64,000 bases of DNA from Clostridia bacterium (GCA_017436645.1 JAFSCR010000001.1:84523-148522); one strand, 5' to 3'; numbered from the stretch's first letter, positions 31,615-41,133 are shown. The notes: generated by a model not told the origin, from the sequence alone. Made by a program: numbers and translations.

Positions 31615-32838
31615 TTAGTCACAGATCTGTCTTCGAATCATGGAATACTTCGGGAAGTGCCCTTCCATAGGAATTCGAACGGTCATCATGGGATGGGGTG
31701 CATCCGGAATGCTGTTCCCCTCTGCATCAAACATTTCCGAAACGGTTTTTTCGTATGTCTTTCCGTTCGGCGTCATAATTTCAAGGGTATCACCCAAGGA
31801 AAATTTATTTTTCAAAACGAAACGAAGGTAGCCTTCTTCCTCTTCTGTTACCATGCCTGTCACCTGATAATTACGGACATAGGAATTAGACTCTAAATAC
31901 TGACAGCCGTTTTTTGCTTCCCCGTCCCAAAAGCCGTGGGAATATCTGCGGTGGCTTACCTTCCGAACAAGGTCTAAAGATTCCTGAGAAAGCTTGTATT
32001 TTTCGGGATTCTCATAGTAGCGGTCCAGCTCATCACGATAGGCTTTGACCACTGTGGCAACATAATATTCACTTTTCACTCTGCCTTCAATCTTAAGGCT
32101 CATAACGCCGGCAGACAGAATTTCGGGCAAAAATTCAAGAAGGCACAAATCATGGGCATTAAAAATATAACTGCCCCTGTCATTTTCAATAATGGGCATA
32201 TATTCCCCCGGCCGCTTTTCTTCCATAAGCGTATACTTCCAGCGGCAAGCCTGTGCACAGTCGCCACGATTTGCGTCACGGCCGATAAGATAGTTACTGA
32301 GTAGGCATCTCCCCGAATAGGATACACACATTGCGCCGTGCACAAACATTTCAAGTTCTAAATCAGAGGGCGTATTTTTCCGGATGGAAACCACTTCTTC
32401 TCTTGTCAGCTCTCTGGCAAGAACCACACGTTCTGCCCCCATATCGTACCACGCTTTTGCCGTTTCGGCGTTTGTGATATTGGCCTGGGTGCTGACGTGA
32501 ATGGGAAGCTGGGGTGCTGCCTTTCGAATAAGACCGAAGGCACCAAGGTCAGAAACGATTACGCCGTCCGCCCCCATTTTCTCAAGGCTTTGGGCATATT
32601 CGCCCAAAACGTCCATATCATTTTGGCGCATAATGACGTTGAGGGCCACATACACCTTTTTGCCTCTCTCTTTGGCAAAATCTATGCCCCTTTTCATGTC
32701 CTCGGGCGAAAAGTTTTCGCAGGCGGTGCGCATGGAAAATTCCTCGCCGCCGATATATACTGCATCTGCCCCATATAAAATGGCAACCTTCAGGCGTTCA
32801 AGGTCGCCTGCCGGTGCCAGAAGTTCTGCTTTTTTCAT
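31615..32838 (-). CDS. Peptidase U32 family protein (TrhP/YrrO-like)
   Basis: 407 aa. N-terminal (beta/alpha) barrel KKAELLAPAGDLERLKVAIL, YGADAVYIGG; the family signature ELEMFVHGAMCVSYSGRCLL followed by NRGDCAQACRWKY, with Cys residues proposed to bind an Fe-S cluster; and the C-terminal U32_C domain. Members of this family act in tRNA 5-hydroxyuridine synthesis (TrhP) or rRNA modification; a collagenase role is historical. Start at the ATG after GGAG (8 nt); 17 upstream codons were excluded. Confidence 0.88.
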   Translation of the reverse strand: MKKAELLAPAGDLERLKVAILYGADAVYIGGEEFSMRTACENFSPEDMKRGIDFAKERGKKVYVALNVIMRQNDMDVLGEYAQSLEKMGADGVIVSDLGAFGLIRKAAPQLPIHVSTQANITNAETAKAWYDMGAERVVLARELTREEVVSIRKNTPSDLELEMFVHGAMCVSYSGRCLLSNYLIGRDANRGDCAQACRWKYTLMEEKRPGEYMPIIENDRGSYIFNAHDLCLLEFLPEILSAGVMSLKIEGRVKSEYYVATVVKAYRDELDRYYENPEKYKLSQESLDLVRKVSHRRYSHGFWDGEAKNGCQYLESNSYVRNYQVTGMVTEEEEGYLRFVLKNKFSLGDTLEIMTPNGKTYEKTVSEMFDAEGNSIPDAPHPMMTVRIPMEGHFPKYSMIRRQICD

Positions 32839-32904
32839 GTTCTTACTCCGTTTCCTCTTTTGTCTTTTTAAGTATAACGGATTTTTCAAAAAAAGTCAAT
32901 CATA

Positions 32905-32934
32905 AAAAAGGGTTACCCGAAGGTAACCCTTTTT
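32905..32934 (-). terminator. Terminator of gap
   Basis: AAAAAGGGTTACC and GGTAACCCTTTTT form a perfect 13-bp palindrome with a CGAA loop, U-rich on both strands. Confidence 0.9.
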
Positions 32935-32954
32935 CAATCGTCCAAAGACGACTA

Positions 32955-33986
<1,032 letters not shown>

Positions 33987-34607
33987 TTATTCAACGGTGA
34001 TTGTTTTGATCACCGGCTTGGCCATAGGTGTTTGCCCATCCATGCCGACGGGTGTTTTTGCAAGACGGTCGAGAACGTCAAAGCCCTCTTTCAGCATGCC
34101 AAAGGCTGCATACTGACCGTCAAGATATGTGGAATCTGCGTGTACAATAAAGAACTGGCTGGATGCACTGTTAGGGTTCTGGGCACGTGCCATGGAAATG
34201 ACACCACGCTTATGGGAAAGGTCATTCTGACGGAAACCGTTCATGGCAAATTCACCGTAGATTTCTTCATCAGCGCCGCCCATACCTGTACCCTGCGGAT
34301 CACCGCCCTGAATCATAAAATCTTCAATGATTCTGTGGAAGGTGAGACCATCATAAAAACCTTCTTTTGCGAGTTTTACAAAGTTTGCAACCGTTTTCGG
34401 TGCTTTATCGGGATAGAGTTCCAGCTGCATTTTGCCGCCGTCCTCCATAGTGATGACTACGTTCACAATTTCGCCCTCCTTAAATAAAGGTGTTTCTGCC
34501 GGTGCGCTTCCCAAATCAGGTTCCGCAGGCTTGTCCGAACAACCTGCAAAAAGCACCAAAATTACAATGCACAAAAGCATAGTGAAAATTTTAACAAAAG
34601 TGCGCAT
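33987..34607 (-). CDS. Cyclophilin-type peptidyl-prolyl isomerase lipoprotein
   Basis: Membrane-anchored extracytoplasmic foldase, 206 aa. Signal peptide MRTFVKIFTMLLCIVILVLF with lipobox FAGC. Cyclophilin core: LELYPDKAPKTVANFVKLA, GLTFHRIIEDFMIQGGDP (catalytic Arg), and SQFFIVHAD. Start at the ATG with AAAGGGG 7 nt upstream. It has its own promoter and is followed by gap after 21 nt. Confidence 0.93.
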   Translation of the reverse strand: MRTFVKIFTMLLCIVILVLFAGCSDKPAEPDLGSAPAETPLFKEGEIVNVVITMEDGGKMQLELYPDKAPKTVANFVKLAKEGFYDGLTFHRIIEDFMIQGGDPQGTGMGGADEEIYGEFAMNGFRQNDLSHKRGVISMARAQNPNSASSQFFIVHADSTYLDGQYAAFGMLKEGFDVLDRLAKTPVGMDGQTPMAKPVIKTITVE

Positions 34608-34635
34608 AAAAAAACCCCTTTGCACATTTAGTACA

Positions 34636-34664
34636 ATTATAAACGAATTTTTCCTGAAATGCAA
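34636..34664 (-). promoter_or_regulatory. Sigma-A promoter of the cyclophilin gene
   Basis: Minus strand TTGCAT (34664-34659), 17 bp, TATAAT (34641-34636). It lies within 65 bp of the upstream LCP gene. Confidence 0.8.
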
Positions 34665-34672
34665 GTATTTTT

Positions 34673-35557
34673 TCAGTTTTCGTCAGTATATCCAAATTTC
34701 TCCCGAATTAATCTCTCTGTTTCAGCATCATCCCGAATCCAGTCCGAAGAAGTTTGAGAATTATAGCCGGGGAGCGTGTACGTATTCGCTTCGCAGGACG
34801 CTGCGGCTTTTGCAAGGTCCATAAGGTCACTTACCGTCAGATTCCCGACAACATTATCTGTCACTTTCTCATAAATATCCGGAATTTTAGAGATATATTT
34901 AAGCTGCAGTTTCTGCTGTACCATAGCCGTGAGGAAAGCCTGCTGTACCTGTACACGTTTTATATCGCCCTCAATATAGTCTGCACGGAAGCGGATAAGC
35001 CCTTCCGCCTTTTCGCCATCCAGTACCTGATAACCGGGGTCTATATGAATATGCAGATCCTGCAAAGGATCGTCGTAATGGTACGGGCGTTCCACGTTAA
35101 ATTCCACACCGCCGAGGGCATCCACAACATCACGGAATGCACGCAGGTTTACGATTGCATAATAGTGGATGGGAAGACCTGAAACCTGCGACGCCACGCT
35201 GATGAGCGCCTCTTCCTTTTTATATCCTGCATACTGGGCATAACTGTAAACAGAATTGATTTTCCGCTCACCCCGATAATTTACACGTGTATCACGGGGA
35301 ATGGATAAAATGGATATTCTGTGTGCCTTCGGATTTAAAGATGCCACTAAAATAACATCCGTATTGGCACCCACATGGTCCTTGCCGACCACAAGAATGT
35401 TCACAATACCGTCAGAACCGATTTTGGCCAAAGCATTGCCATGTTCACCGGCTTTAAAGGGGGGACTGTTTATCCAGCCCACCACTACCCCTGCAAAAGC
35501 AGCAGCGGCAACAAGTAATATAATAAGTAAAACTGTAAAAAACTTTTTAATATTCAT
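34673..35557 (-). CDS. LytR-CpsA-Psr (LCP) family cell-wall glycopolymer ligase
   Basis: Membrane protein, 294 aa, expected to transfer teichoic-acid-like polymers from lipid carriers to peptidoglycan. One N-terminal membrane helix (KKFFTVLLIILLVAAAAFAG), then the LCP domain with NILVVGKDH, ILSIPRDTRV, INSVYSYA and the Arg/Asp-rich GLIRFRADYIEGDIKRVQVQ block. The ATG at 35557 follows GGAG (8 nt). An 85-nt leader carries a GCAGCC/GGCTGC hairpin and a CGGTT-GTAA-CCG hairpin. Confidence 0.9.
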   Translation of the reverse strand: MNIKKFFTVLLIILLVAAAAFAGVVVGWINSPPFKAGEHGNALAKIGSDGIVNILVVGKDHVGANTDVILVASLNPKAHRISILSIPRDTRVNYRGERKINSVYSYAQYAGYKKEEALISVASQVSGLPIHYYAIVNLRAFRDVVDALGGVEFNVERPYHYDDPLQDLHIHIDPGYQVLDGEKAEGLIRFRADYIEGDIKRVQVQQAFLTAMVQQKLQLKYISKIPDIYEKVTDNVVGNLTVSDLMDLAKAAASCEANTYTLPGYNSQTSSDWIRDDAETERLIREKFGYTDEN

Positions 35558-35649
35558 ATTGAATCTCCGTCGGTTACAACCGAACATAAAAAGTATGCAT
35601 GCAGCCATAGTCCCATTCTCAGGCTGCTACCTTCCAAATATCGCCATAT

Positions 35650-35678
35650 AGTATATCATAGGAATTTGAATTCGTCAA
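35650..35678 (-). promoter_or_regulatory. Sigma-A promoter of the LCP gene
   Basis: Minus strand TTGACG (35678-35673), 17 bp, TATACT (35655-35650). Confidence 0.8.
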
Positions 35679-35691
35679 GTGTGGGAATTAT

Positions 35692-35726
35692 AAAAAGCAC
35701 CAATCTTGTATCAAGATTGGTACTTC
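35692..35726. repeat. Left copy of the inverted repeat flanking the GNAT/four-helix island
   Basis: AAAAAGCACCAATCTTG-TAT-CAAGATTGGTACTTCC: itself a palindrome, and identical over about 30 bp to the reverse complement of the copy at 36880-36918, down to the asymmetric loop (TAT here, ATA there). The stretch 35727-35819 to the next gene is AT-rich and holds nothing else recognised. Confidence 0.8.
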
Positions 35727-35819
35727 CTTCTGACTAACTCCTGCCAAATTGTATATATATGTAGCTAAATCCGAAAAAAGTACACCATTTTGAATGTTGG
35801 CAAATTGGAATTTGAAAAC

Positions 35820-36287
35820 TTAAATACATTTTTCCATATATACAAAAACTAATCCGGAGTTTAAAACCTTTTTAGAAAATATTTTGTACCCTAATTTTTG
35901 ATATAAACGTATGTTGTCCACGCTCTTAGTGCTTGTAAACAACTCATATCTACTATCAGGAAAACACTGTTCAATTTCAATCAAAAGCTTAGTACCAAAT
36001 CCTTTCCCTCTATAATCAGGGTGAACCATAAGTTTGCCAATATACACTGTACCATCCACTTTTTGGGCTCTGACAGAGCCTATGATAACATTATTTTCAG
36101 CGACCATTTTAAGTATAGTACCACACTTATATTCATCAACGACTTCACTTATCGTTTGTTTTAGCGGTGGAATATCGTTAGTACCAATCAAATCTGCCTC
36201 GCTTTGATAAGAAAGATATTGAAGTGTCAATATTTCCTGTAAATCTTCAAGCTGTGCTTTTTTTATACTTATTCTAATATTTCCCAA
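35820..36287 (-). CDS. GNAT-family N-acetyltransferase
   Basis: 155 aa acetyl-CoA-dependent transferase of unknown substrate. The acetyl-CoA loop is GKLMVHPDYRGKGFGTKLLIEIE (the Q/RxxGxG/A motif), followed by LYQKLGYKIFSK. Codon use is clearly more AT-rich than in the flanking genes. It lies with the four-helix-bundle gene inside an inverted-repeat-bounded block, so recent acquisition is likely. Confidence 0.88.
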   Translation of the reverse strand: MGNIRISIKKAQLEDLQEILTLQYLSYQSEADLIGTNDIPPLKQTISEVVDEYKCGTILKMVAENNVIIGSVRAQKVDGTVYIGKLMVHPDYRGKGFGTKLLIEIEQCFPDSRYELFTSTKSVDNIRLYQKLGYKIFSKKVLNSGLVFVYMEKCI

Positions 36288-36313
36288 TTAGCTTCCCTTC
36301 TTTTATTAAATTC

Positions 36314-36658
36314 TTATTTGTCTGTATTTTGCTTTGCGGTGCTGATTGATGAGATAAGCATTTTGCGAATTACACCGCAATTATGAAGGAGCAAAGAAAC
36401 ATCAGATAATATTTCTGCTCTTTGCATAAGTTCAAGCCAATATTCAGTTTCATAACACTCCTTTAATGAAATTTGAAGCTTTGAAATAAAGTCTGATTTA
36501 CTGTGTGCATATTTGGCTTCTCTTATATTTGCGCCAACACTTGTTGCACTGCGTTCCAATTGATTGACAATAGAATAGTGTCCCTTAACTCCATCACAAA
36601 CTTTTAATATTTCTACTGCAAAATCCATAGACAAATCTGCTAATTTATTTTCGGCCAT
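36314..36658 (-). CDS. Four-helix-bundle protein (23S rRNA intervening-sequence / Avd-like family)
   Basis: 114 aa, all-helical: LADLSMDFAVEILKVCDGVK, YSIVNQLERSATSVGANIRE, then YAHSKSDFISKLQISLKECYETEYWLEL. 'RSATSVGANIREA' is diagnostic of the family encoded in 23S rRNA intervening sequences and related to Avd of diversity-generating retroelements. No reverse transcriptase is nearby. Function unknown, possibly nucleic-acid binding. AT-rich like its GNAT neighbour. Confidence 0.88.
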   Translation of the reverse strand: MAENKLADLSMDFAVEILKVCDGVKGHYSIVNQLERSATSVGANIREAKYAHSKSDFISKLQISLKECYETEYWLELMQRAEILSDVSLLLHNCGVIRKMLISSISTAKQNTDK

Positions 36659-36708
36659 TTAAAACACCTCTTTATGACATTATACCACAAGCTTAAAATA
36701 TTTCAATA

Positions 36709-36876
36709 ATGAAATCGTGCACAGCACGATGAAATCCAAACAAGTTTGGATGAAATCAAAGCCTTGCGGCTTCGATGAAATTAAATCCGTCTTTAATCCG
36801 CCGCAGGCGATTTCATCTGCGAAGCAGATATCATCAATCGAAGATTGATTTATTCCGTCTGCAAAGACGGATTTAG
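36709..36876. repeat. Modular hairpin array with ATGAAAT linkers
   Basis: Hairpins CGTGC-ACA-GCACG, CCAAA-CAAG-TTTGG, AAGCC-TTGC-GGCTT and CGCC-GCA-GGCG are joined by ATGAAAT (36709, 36729, 36750, 36775). Then the linker inverts to ATTTCAT (36810) with CTGC-GAA-GCAG, CAATC-GAA-GATTG and CCGTCT-GCAA-AGACGG. AAATCCGTCTTT (36782-36793) is complementary to the last segment AAAGACGGATTT. Architecture equals the array at 18.8 kb although the sequence differs. Confidence 0.85.
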
Positions 36877-36879
36877 TTG

Positions 36880-36918
36880 AAAAAAGCACCAATCTTGATA
36901 CAAGATTGGTGCTTTTTT
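36880..36918. repeat. Right copy of the island's inverted repeat, also a strong terminator
   Basis: AAAAAAGCACCAATCTTG-ATA-CAAGATTGGTGCTTTTTT, a 17-bp stem with A/T tails, ending two bases before the tRNA-Tyr 3' CCA. On the minus strand it terminates the tRNA-Thr/tRNA-Tyr transcript, and it is the inverted partner of the copy at 35692-35726. Confidence 0.85.
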
Positions 36919-36919
36919 C

Positions 36920-37004
36920 TGGTGGAGGGGGGTGGATTCGAACCACCGAAGTCACTGACAACAGATTTACAGTCTGCCCCCTTTGGCCACTCGGGAACCC
37001 CTCC
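36920..37004 (-). tRNA. tRNA-Tyr (GTA)
   Basis: Class II tRNA on the minus strand with acceptor GGAGGGG/CCCCTCC, anticodon loop CTGTAAA (GTA), a long variable arm, T arm GGTGG-TTCGAAT-CCACC, and encoded CCA. It lies 7 nt downstream of tRNA-Thr. Confidence 0.95.
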
Positions 37005-37011
37005 GAATATT

Positions 37012-37087
37012 TGGAGCTGGTGATGGGACTCGAACCCGCAACCTGCTGATTACAAATCAGCTGCTCTGCCAATTGAGCTACACCAGC
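37012..37087 (-). tRNA. tRNA-Thr (TGT)
   Basis: 76 nt on the minus strand: acceptor GCTGGTG/CACCAGC, D arm TAGCTCAATTGGCAGAGCA, anticodon loop TTTGTAA (TGT), T arm GCGGG-TTCGAGT-CCCAT, and encoded CCA. Confidence 0.95.
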
Positions 37088-37220
37088 GCTTTCATGACGC
37101 AAGAAATATAATAGCACATGTCCCTCCTTTTTGTCAAGACTTTTTTTAAATTTTTTTAGTTTCTTCTGGAGTGTCCGCTGTTTTCCCCGTTTTTTCAGCC
37201 TTTATCGCCGTAAAAAAAGG

Positions 37221-37249
37221 GTATAAATTCCGGTTTGACAGGCAAACTA
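37221..37249 (+). promoter_or_regulatory. Candidate sigma-G promoter of gerA
   Basis: GTATA (37221-37225) fits the sigma-G -35 GHATR, and CAAACTA (37243-37249) fits -10 CATNHTA with one mismatch, at 17 bp rather than the usual 18. Forespore expression is expected for germinant receptors. Confidence 0.35.
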
Positions 37250-37269
37250 CTGAAAAAAGGAGGCTTTAC

Positions 37270-38823
37270 ATGAAAAAACTGGCCGACATTTTAAATGCCC
37301 TGTCCCGGCGGAAAGATGCGCCCGGAATTGACAATACGCCTTGGGAAAGTATGGAAATCGGAAAGAATCTTTCCGTAAACGTAAAGCTTATGGAAGAAAT
37401 GTTTGGGAAAAGCGGTGACGTTATTTTCCGTCACTTTACCTTCGGGCAAAAGCGCACCCGTGCCGTCATGGTGTTTATTGACGGCTTAGTCCGTGCCGAC
37501 CGCATTGCCCCCGAAATTGTAAAGCCGCTAATGTATGACGGATTTATCGGTGACGAACCGAAAGTAATGCCCCGAACCATTGCAGAAGTGCAAAGTCTTT
37601 ATATGACTGCCGGAGAAAGCCGGACGGCCGACCGATTCGGCATGCTTTTGGAAGGCGTTTTGATCGGAGATGCGGCAGTACTCATTGACGGCATAAAGGG
37701 TGCCATGATTATAAACGCCAAAGGCTTTCCGCAAAGAAACATAGAGGACCCGCAGACAGAGTCCGTTCTCCGTGGCCCGAGAGAAGGCTTTGTGGAAAAC
37801 ATGCGGACGAACACAGCACTTCTTCGCCGCAGAATCAAAAGTCCGTTCCTGACCTTGGAAATGATGACAATAGGTGAGAAAACAAACACGCCCGTCACCA
37901 TTGTCTATCTTCGTAACGTTGCGGATAAAACCCTGGTCGAAGACGTAAAAAAACGGCTTTCCTCCATAAAAACAGATGCTATCTTGGATTCGGGTTATGT
38001 GGAACAGTACATCTCCGACACCGGTTCTCCCTTCTTTTCCACCATGGCAAGCTCGGAAAAACCGGATGCGGTGGCCGGTAAACTTTTGGAAGGCAGAGTT
38101 GCCATCGTTGTGGACGGGTCACCGTATGTACTCACAGCCCCATCGTTTTTTGCCGAAAGTTTTCAGACAAGCGAGGATTATTATATTGCACCGCTGTTTG
38201 CATCCGCCCTTCGCATTGTCCGCTTTTCGGCTTTTATGATTAGTATTCTTGCCCTGCCTTTATATGTGGCGCTGACCACCTACCATCAGGAGCTTATCCC
38301 GACAGAGCTTCTTCTTTCCATGGCGGCGGCAGAAGGAAATACACCTTTCCCTGCTGTCATTGAAGCACTGATTATGATTATCGTATTTGAAATTCTAAAA
38401 GAAGCCGGCATCCGCCTTCCCCGTCCTGCAGGGCAGGCAGTCAGCATGGTGGGTGCCATTATCATCGGCGAAACAGCCGTTTCGGCAGGCATTATCGGCG
38501 CGCCTATGGTCATTGCCGTGGCCATTACGGCCGTTTCGGCTTTCGCCGCACCGGCGCAGGCAAATGCATCTATGATTCTCCGTCTTCTCTTCCTTCTTCT
38601 TGCAGGCATTTTCGGCGGGCTCGGGCTTACCCTCGGTCTTCTTCTCCTTCTTTTGCATCTGGGTACCCTCACTTCCTTTGGTGTGCCGTACCTTTCCCCC
38701 GTTGTTCCCTTTCACCCTGCAGACAACAAAGATGCGCTTTTCCGTCTGCCCCTTAAGTGGCTTTTAACAAGGCCCACGTCTCTTGCTGCACGAAATCCCC
38801 GCCGAAGCCGAATGAAACCTTGA
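37270..38823 (+). CDS. gerA: Spore germinant receptor A subunit (GerA/GerAA family)
   Basis: Inner-membrane germinant receptor component of spores, 517 aa. N-terminal soluble domain with GDVIFRHFTFGQKRTRAVMVFIDGL and EGFVENMRTNTALLRRRIKS, the conserved GerA signature. The C-terminal half has five to six helices, including FPAVIEALIMIIVFEILKEAG, RLPRPAGQAVSMVGAIIIG and a long Leu-rich segment. Start at 37270 after AAAAGGAGG; the frame is open 33 codons upstream without a ribosome binding site. First gene of gerA-gerC-gerB. Confidence 0.95.
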   Translation: MKKLADILNALSRRKDAPGIDNTPWESMEIGKNLSVNVKLMEEMFGKSGDVIFRHFTFGQKRTRAVMVFIDGLVRADRIAPEIVKPLMYDGFIGDEPKVMPRTIAEVQSLYMTAGESRTADRFGMLLEGVLIGDAAVLIDGIKGAMIINAKGFPQRNIEDPQTESVLRGPREGFVENMRTNTALLRRRIKSPFLTLEMMTIGEKTNTPVTIVYLRNVADKTLVEDVKKRLSSIKTDAILDSGYVEQYISDTGSPFFSTMASSEKPDAVAGKLLEGRVAIVVDGSPYVLTAPSFFAESFQTSEDYYIAPLFASALRIVRFSAFMISILALPLYVALTTYHQELIPTELLLSMAAAEGNTPFPAVIEALIMIIVFEILKEAGIRLPRPAGQAVSMVGAIIIGETAVSAGIIGAPMVIAVAITAVSAFAAPAQANASMILRLLFLLLAGIFGGLGLTLGLLLLLLHLGTLTSFGVPYLSPVVPFHPADNKDALFRLPLKWLLTRPTSLAARNPRRSRMKP

Positions 38824-38834
38824 AAGGAGCTTCC

Positions 38835-39977
38835 ATGAAAAAAACGATTGCCGCAATTTTATCGGTTTTTCTTTGCCTCAGCCTTTGCGGCTGTTGGAAC
38901 AGACGGGAAATCGGGAAAATTGCCATTGTAATGGGTTTTGCCGTTGACAAAGGCGAAAAAGAGGATGAAATCGAAATCACAGCCCAGATTGCCAATACAC
39001 GAACCATCAGTTCCGCCAGCGAAGGGAAGGACGGCGGTGCAAAGCCGAAACCTTATCTGAACCTTTCTTCTACGGGTGATTACGTTTTTCCGTCCATCCG
39101 TTCCTCCGTTTCCAAATCCGGTTCAAAGCTTTATATGGCGCACAATTATGTTGTTCTCTTCGGCCGTGAAACGGCGGAAGAAGGGCTTGGCAATTACATG
39201 GATTTTTTCCTTCGCGACCACGAGCTTAGGCTGGATATGCATCTTCTGGTGGCACGGGAAAAAGGTGCTGACGTTCTGGATGTCAATGCAGGATTCCAAA
39301 GCATTCCCTCCCTCCACATCCATGACCTGATCCAAGCACAAAAGCAGCTTTCCACCGGCATGACCGTAACGGTTTTTGATTACATGAACAAGCTTGCCGC
39401 CGGACGTGGTGCCCCCCTCATTCCGCTGATTGAAATCAGCAAAAGCGGCGGCGAAGATGTTTTGCACATGTCAGGCACCGCCGTTTTTTCCGGAGATAAA
39501 ATGATCGGTGCGCTTTCCGAAAGAGAAACGAGAGGCCTTCTGTGGGCCACAGACGAAGTGGAACAGGCCGTTCTTATGGTACCTCTGGGGGAGGAAAGAA
39601 TCGGCATTGAAGTGCTCCGTGCCAAAGGCGGAATGAAGGCCGAGCTTGGGGAGGGCGGAAATGTCACCATGGTGATTTCCGCCGAGGCTGAAGGCGCTCT
39701 GGGCAGTGAACGGGGCAAGGAAAATTATACAACGCCGGAGGGCATTGACCGTCTCTTAAATGCCTTCGCAAAAGAAATTGAAAGCGAGATACGTGCCTGT
39801 CTTGCAAAAGGCCGCACCCTTTCCGCCGATGTGTTCGGCTTTTCGGATGTTCTTTACCGGTATCACCCCAAAAAATGGGAATCTATGCAAAATACTGCCT
39901 TTTACGATTTGCCCGTCCGGATTGAGGTTAAAACAAAGATTGACTCCTCCGGCCGGATTGGACGGCCCGTAAAATAA
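38835..39977 (+). CDS. gerC: Spore germinant receptor C subunit, lipoprotein (Ger(x)C family)
   Basis: Lipoprotein subunit of the germinant receptor, 380 aa. Signal peptide MKKTIAAILSVFLCLSLCGC with lipobox LCGC, followed by the family-typical CWNRREIGKIAIVMGFAVDK. Internal blocks LRLDMHLLVAREKGADVL and VSGTAVF-like HMSGTAVFSGDKMIGAL ... RETRGLLW are conserved in GerC. Start at the ATG after GAAAGGAGC, 11 bp past gerA. Confidence 0.94.
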   Translation: MKKTIAAILSVFLCLSLCGCWNRREIGKIAIVMGFAVDKGEKEDEIEITAQIANTRTISSASEGKDGGAKPKPYLNLSSTGDYVFPSIRSSVSKSGSKLYMAHNYVVLFGRETAEEGLGNYMDFFLRDHELRLDMHLLVAREKGADVLDVNAGFQSIPSLHIHDLIQAQKQLSTGMTVTVFDYMNKLAAGRGAPLIPLIEISKSGGEDVLHMSGTAVFSGDKMIGALSERETRGLLWATDEVEQAVLMVPLGEERIGIEVLRAKGGMKAELGEGGNVTMVISAEAEGALGSERGKENYTTPEGIDRLLNAFAKEIESEIRACLAKGRTLSADVFGFSDVLYRYHPKKWESMQNTAFYDLPVRIEVKTKIDSSGRIGRPVK

Positions 39978-39991
39978 AAGGAGGCAAACGT

Positions 39992-41074
39992 ATGTTTACC
40001 ACACGTCAATTTATGTTCGGCATCGCCACCTTCATAGGCGGCTCTTCTCTTTTTACTGTTTTTGTGACACAAATCACACATCAGGATTCCTACATTGCCG
40101 CCCTTCTGGCGATACTTTTCAGTCTACTCGTAATTTCCGTATATATTCTGCTGCTCCGCCGTTTCCCGGGCTTCGGGCTTTTGGAAATTCACAAGCTTGT
40201 ATATGGCAAAACGGCAGGGCGGCTCTTAAATGCGCTTTATACCCTTTTCTGCATCGGCTTTTCTGCCGTAAGTCTTCGAAACATCGGGGACTTTTTTACC
40301 GGCTTTATTATGCCCGAAACGCCCATGCTCGTAACCCTCATTCTGGTTGCCGCCACCTGTTCCCTCTTTGCTAAAAAGGGGATTGTAATCATCCTTCGGA
40401 ACGCCTTTTTGTTCTTTGTTTTTATGGCATCGGCACTGCTTTTAAACTCACTTTTACTTCTTCCGAATATGGAGCTTAAAAACTTCCTTCCCGTTTTCAC
40501 CCTCGGCTATGACGCCTACGTACAGGGTGCATTTGTACTCACGGCAGCACCCCTTTGCGAAGTGATTGTTTTTTTAATTCTTCTCCCCTATGCCGAAAGG
40601 GATGCGGACGTGAAAAAAGGCCTTTTGTGGGGACTTCTACTCGGCGGTGCCTATCTGTTATGTACATTTCTCCGGGACATTGCCACCCTTGGCATCGCTC
40701 TTTCCTATCTGACGGAACCAACCTACGAAGCCATCCGTCTTATAAACCTCATGAACGTGTTTTCCCGTCTCGAAATCGTATTTGCATTTACCCTTATTAT
40801 TATGCGCGTCTTTAAACTCAGCGTTCTGTTCTGCGCCGCCATACGGGCGGCGGAAGATACGGTGGGCAGAACGTTTAGGCGGCGGGGCCTTTTCCTTCTG
40901 TTTCTCTCTGTCGCCGTAATCCTTGCCGCCATGTATTTATTCCGCTCAGGGCTTACCCTTCCTGACTGGTTCCGAAATACGGGGGCATACGTCTTTTCCG
41001 TTTTTGAAATCGTCTTTCCGCTCCTAACCCTTTTTCTTTCTCTCCTTCGCCGTATAAAAAAGGAAAAAGTGTAA
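39992..41074 (+). CDS. gerB: Spore germination permease, B subunit (GerB/GerAB family)
   Basis: APC-superfamily membrane protein, 360 aa with about ten helices. FTTRQFMFGIATFIGGSSLF at the N-terminus and RRFPGFGLLEIHKLVYGKTAGRLLN are the family start and first loop. It is thought to hold the germinant-binding pocket. 14 bp after gerC with AAAGGAGG. The order A-C-B is one of the usual clostridial arrangements. Confidence 0.94.
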   Translation: MFTTRQFMFGIATFIGGSSLFTVFVTQITHQDSYIAALLAILFSLLVISVYILLLRRFPGFGLLEIHKLVYGKTAGRLLNALYTLFCIGFSAVSLRNIGDFFTGFIMPETPMLVTLILVAATCSLFAKKGIVIILRNAFLFFVFMASALLLNSLLLLPNMELKNFLPVFTLGYDAYVQGAFVLTAAPLCEVIVFLILLPYAERDADVKKGLLWGLLLGGAYLLCTFLRDIATLGIALSYLTEPTYEAIRLINLMNVFSRLEIVFAFTLIIMRVFKLSVLFCAAIRAAEDTVGRTFRRRGLFLLFLSVAVILAAMYLFRSGLTLPDWFRNTGAYVFSVFEIVFPLLTLFLSLLRRIKKEKV

Positions 41075-41081
41075 TATTTTG

Positions 41082-41110
41082 TTGTCTTTTTTTCTTCTTT
41101 ATGCTATACT
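41082..41110 (+). promoter_or_regulatory. Sigma-A promoter of the nitroreductase gene
   Basis: TTGTCT (41082-41087), 17 bp, TATACT (41105-41110). Confidence 0.7.
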
Positions 41111-41133
41111 TTTAAAAAAGGAGGTTTTTAAAA

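Noticed and set aside
36314..36658. Diversity-generating retroelement (Avd)
   Set aside because: No reverse transcriptase, template repeat or variable repeat is visible in the surrounding 5 kb.
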